Of a stretch of DNA of 64,000 bases, positions 61,585 through 64,000 are shown piece by piece. Within the stretch, counting starts at the first letter, position 1, and every line of letters begins with the position of its first letter. The position numbers and the translations under genes are program-made. Source of the DNA: Paenibacillus sp. FSL W8-0186 (lineage in GTDB: Bacteria; Bacillota; Bacilli; Paenibacillales; Paenibacillaceae); NCBI RefSeq assembly GCF_037969765.1, contig NZ_CP150207.1, forward strand, positions 3,775,001 through 3,839,000, read 5' to 3'. The notes below the pieces were generated by a model. That model saw nothing but the letters and a program-made list of their open reading frames with translations, was not told the origin of the DNA and did not search any database.

Positions 61585-62046
61585 AAACCTACATTTAGTT
61601 TTAGGCTATTTCGACGATTTAGCTTCACTCAGGCAAACTAAGTGCATGTTCTGCATTTAGCGAATACTTTTCTTAATAAAAGAGCTTATCTAACTATATA
61701 AAATACATCTGGCTTTTACAGACAACGGCCCAATTTGTGAGGATTTATTTGGCGGTATGTGCCATGGTTGGGGCAGACCTCATATTTAAGGGGCCGAGCC
61801 ATTTACACATAGCAATGCCGCCTTCCACCTTCCCAGCCCCTAATTTCGATTTTCCAGTTAATTGTTCATCCCGCCCCCGCACCCCGTCCGCGTCAGACTC
61901 CCCTAATTTAAGTCCAGCAAACACAGCTAAGCTAGTTTAGTCAGCAAATGCTAAACGGCTCAAAATGGCTAGTTATCCCCTATTTAAACCGGGTTTACCG
62001 GTCGTTTCTAACCAGCTGAATTAGAATATTTTCTCACCATATAAAA

Positions 62047-62091
62047 AAGCGATTTTAGGGCCGGGCTGATCTCAGCCCCCTAAAATCGCTT
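62047..62091 (-). terminator. Terminator of the GH127 gene
   Basis: 14-bp stem (62047-62060 with 62078-62091) plus inner GGGCTGA/TCAGCCC, followed on the minus strand by TTTTTTAT; 9 bases after the GH127 stop. Confidence 0.93.
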
Positions 62092-62100
62092 AAAGCTTAA

Positions 62101-64000
62101 CTATTCATCCTCGATCGGTCTCATCGTCCGAAGTACGCCGTATATTCCGTTCAAGTCGCCTTCGGGAACGAACTTGAATTCTATCTCCCGCTGTCCCTGA
62201 ACAAGCTCGGACGGGATCGGATACTGCTTCGTGAAAAATTCCCGTTTGCGCTCTAGCGGCGTTCTCTCTTTGGCCAGCAGTATGCCGTTAGCGTAAATAT
62301 TCATGACCCGGTTATGGTTGATGGAGAAATACGTGACCTGGAGCAGGTTGCCGGCTTTCGGATCAACGGCGAGCTTATAGCTGAACCAGCCGCCCCCCGC
62401 ATGCGCTAGCCGTCCGTTGAGGCCATCCCATGCGCCGCCAAAGGTCTCCTCTCCCTTAATCCCATGCTCCAGTTCGTATTGATCGTTGCCGACCTGCACG
62501 CTGTCGATGGTCGCTTCTTTGATCAGCTGCTCCCGGCGCCCCCGCTCTAAATGCTGCTTCAATTCGTCCGAATCTGCAGCTACGATGTTCCAGTAGATGC
62601 CGTATCGTTCGCGGTGCTGCCTGTAATGCGGCGTAAATACAAGGCGCTCATCTTCATCCGTGTTCCGCAGCTCGAATGCGAGCTCATCACCCCGCCTTAC
62701 CAGATGGTGCTCGATATCGATCAGCCACTGCTCCGGCGGCATCCCCTGAGGAATAATGAAGTCCTTCACGAGCATTTTGCGGGTTGGCACGCTCACCATG
62801 ATCCCGGTTGCCGCCTGCGTCATATCCTCCGTACCCAGCCCTGCGCTCAGTACGACAGGACCGTACTGGAAGCCGACAACATTCTCGTTGTCCGGTAGTC
62901 TGGAGACAAGGATCTTCATAGGCAGCGTCAGCGTCAGCACGTCGCCATGGCTCCACTCCCGGTCGATGACGATATACTGCTGCTCAGAATTCCACTGCAC
63001 CGCTAACCCATTCAGCTTCACCTCCATTTGGCCCGATACCCAATACGGAATCCGCAAACGCAAATCCAGCCGCTTCCTGCAGCCATTCTCGATCTCAAAG
63101 GCGAACGAAACCTCCTCAGACTCCGGGAGTTCCGCATGCTGGATCAGTCTGATCCCTTGCTCGGCCCAATCCAGCGCAGAGCTGAAATATTGATTGACAT
63201 ACAGCGTGCTTCCGCTATGAAAATAAATGCTGTCGTTCAGTTTCGTAAAGCTCTCCATCCCCGTGCCCGTACAGCACCAGAAATGCTCGAAGGGAGAGCT
63301 GTATATTTTGAAATACCCGGTCGCCATCGGCTGAAAATACATCGTCATTCCCGTCTCTGGATTTTGCGAGGACAAAATCGCATTCACATAGTTTCGCTCG
63401 TAGAAATCGCTGTATTTCACATCGCCTGTCAGCTTGAACAGCTCGCGCGTCAGCTTGAGCATGTTATAGCTGTTGCAGGTCTCGCAGGTAACATCGGAAC
63501 GCTTGCTGTTCAGAATGTCCGGCTCGCCGAAGTGCTCGCACTCGCTGTTGCCGCCGGTAATGTAGCTGTGATGATACACCACCATATCCCAAAAGTTCTG
63601 AGCAGCCTCCAGGTAGAAGCGCTCGCTTTCGCCCAGAACGAGATACCGTTTCAACGCGCCGAGGAACTTCGGAATCGTCGTATTGGCATGCTTGCCGCGC
63701 AGAATGTCCCGTCCCTGCTGGATCGCTTCGAATAGCGGAAGCTCGTCAAATTTATGGGCTGCCTCCAGATGCTTCTCATCCCCGGAAATTGCATAGAGAT
63801 CGTATAAACAATCGTTCATGCCCCCGTATTCTACAGCAAGCACAGCAGCCTGGAGTTCTTCGGTCCAGCGGGACGTTCGCGAGGCCACCCAGTTCCCCAG
63901 CTTGACTACCGTATCGTAAGCGATCCTTGAACCGGTAGCGCGATATACAGCGATCAGTCCAGCGATAATTTTATGCATCGTATACCAGGGAACCCAAGCG
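62101..64000 (-). CDS. GH127 beta-L-arabinofuranosidase (5' end cut by window edge)
   Basis: At least 632 residues visible; the frame continues past 63978 (WVPWYTMHKI context), so the internal methionine there is not the start and the N-terminal ~130-160 residues lie outside. Family formerly DUF1680. The zinc-bound cysteine site is visible in VTCETCNSYNML (with the acid/base Glu) and HFWCCTGTGMESFTKL (nucleophile Cys). An (alpha/alpha)6 barrel is followed by beta-domains. It releases beta-linked L-arabinofuranose from arabino-oligosaccharides and glycoproteins. Complements the neighbouring GH51 enzyme of opposite linkage. A terminator follows. Confidence 0.93.
   Translation of the reverse strand, partial: AWVPWYTMHKIIAGLIAVYRATGSRIAYDTVVKLGNWVASRTSRWTEELQAAVLAVEYGGMNDCLYDLYAISGDEKHLEAAHKFDELPLFEAIQQGRDILRGKHANTTIPKFLGALKRYLVLGESERFYLEAAQNFWDMVVYHHSYITGGNSECEHFGEPDILNSKRSDVTCETCNSYNMLKLTRELFKLTGDVKYSDFYERNYVNAILSSQNPETGMTMYFQPMATGYFKIYSSPFEHFWCCTGTGMESFTKLNDSIYFHSGSTLYVNQYFSSALDWAEQGIRLIQHAELPESEEVSFAFEIENGCRKRLDLRLRIPYWVSGQMEVKLNGLAVQWNSEQQYIVIDREWSHGDVLTLTLPMKILVSRLPDNENVVGFQYGPVVLSAGLGTEDMTQAATGIMVSVPTRKMLVKDFIIPQGMPPEQWLIDIEHHLVRRGDELAFELRNTDEDERLVFTPHYRQHRERYGIYWNIVAADSDELKQHLERGRREQLIKEATIDSVQVGNDQYELEHGIKGEETFGGAWDGLNGRLAHAGGGWFSYKLAVDPKAGNLLQVTYFSINHNRVMNIYANGILLAKERTPLERKREFFTKQYPIPSELVQGQREIEFKFVPEGDLNGIYGVLRTMRPIEDE

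Larger units (their letters stand above)
61273..62100. other. Gene-free region of about 830 bases
   Basis: Holds the GH51 promoter and operator-like repeats, an inverted repeat at 61538-61584, a smaller one at 61638-61660, and the GH127-side terminator. The short open frame at 61737-61940 has no ribosome binding site and no recognisable product. Confidence 0.7.

Noticed and set aside
61737-61940. Short open frame in the GH51-GH127 gap
   Set aside because: No ribosome binding site, proline/serine-rich nonsense composition, no partner genes.

Overview
The window is chromosomal DNA of a spore-forming Firmicute, most likely Paenibacillus or a close relative. The evidence is sporulation genes (gpr, spoIIP, a yqxA-like gene), the late competence cluster comEA-comEB-comEC with comER, a leucine T-box in front of leuS, AGGAGG-type ribosome binding sites, AT-tailed hairpin terminators, and dense glycan-utilisation loci with YesM/YesN-type two-component and AraC regulators. 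No rRNA, tRNA, CRISPR array, prophage or insertion sequence was seen.

Layout. 1-2800: end of a mannan-oligosaccharide locus (3' end of a cellobiose/mannobiose 2-epimerase gene, GH130 phosphorylase, LacI regulator). 2900-17500: conserved core, namely yqxA, spoIIP and gpr (minus), rpsT (plus), holA, an ECF sigma/anti-sigma pair, comEC, comEB and comEA (minus), comER (plus), leuS with its T-box (minus). 17500-35300: uronate and pectin section, namely an unrecognised 551-residue protein divergent from kduI-deoR-kduD, a GH28-like protein, a CUT1 sugar ABC importer without ATPase, a YesM/YesN-type kinase/regulator pair, and an AraC regulator divergent from two alternating sugar-isomerase/Gfo-Idh-MocA pairs. 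35300-43200: GH43, FGGY kinase, a transketolase split over two genes and a fucose-isomerase-like protein, divergent from a LacI regulator across an AT-rich region packed with ACTAAAC motifs. 44000-55900: GH88, GH4, AraC regulator, GH43, GH28, GH105, and a second LplA/LplB/LplC-type importer whose second permease gene lies on the opposite strand. 56000-64000: YesS/RhgR-like membrane AraC regulator, an ArsR-like regulator with a large C-terminal domain, a small cysteine-rich protein, GH51 and GH127 arabinofuranosidases.

How the genes fit together. The enzymes cover pectin side chains and backbone: GH28 (galacturonan backbone), GH88/GH105 (unsaturated uronides), GH4 (probable alpha-galacturonosidase-like), GH51/GH127 (arabinan and L-arabinose side chains) and GH43 (xylosides or arabinosides). 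Few show secretion signals, so import of oligosaccharides by the two ABC systems followed by cytoplasmic breakdown is likely. KduI and KduD carry unsaturated uronate monomers toward 2-keto-3-deoxygluconate. The importers carry no ATPase gene, so a shared MsmX-type ATPase elsewhere is expected.

The best candidates for undescribed biology are the isomerase/kinase/split-transketolase cassette (37042-41880), the unrecognised protein at 17546-19201, and the ArsR-like regulator with GH51 and its operator-like repeats. Where a ribosome binding site decided a start, the shorter reading frame is given. All functional calls rest on recognised motifs and gene context, not on database searches.
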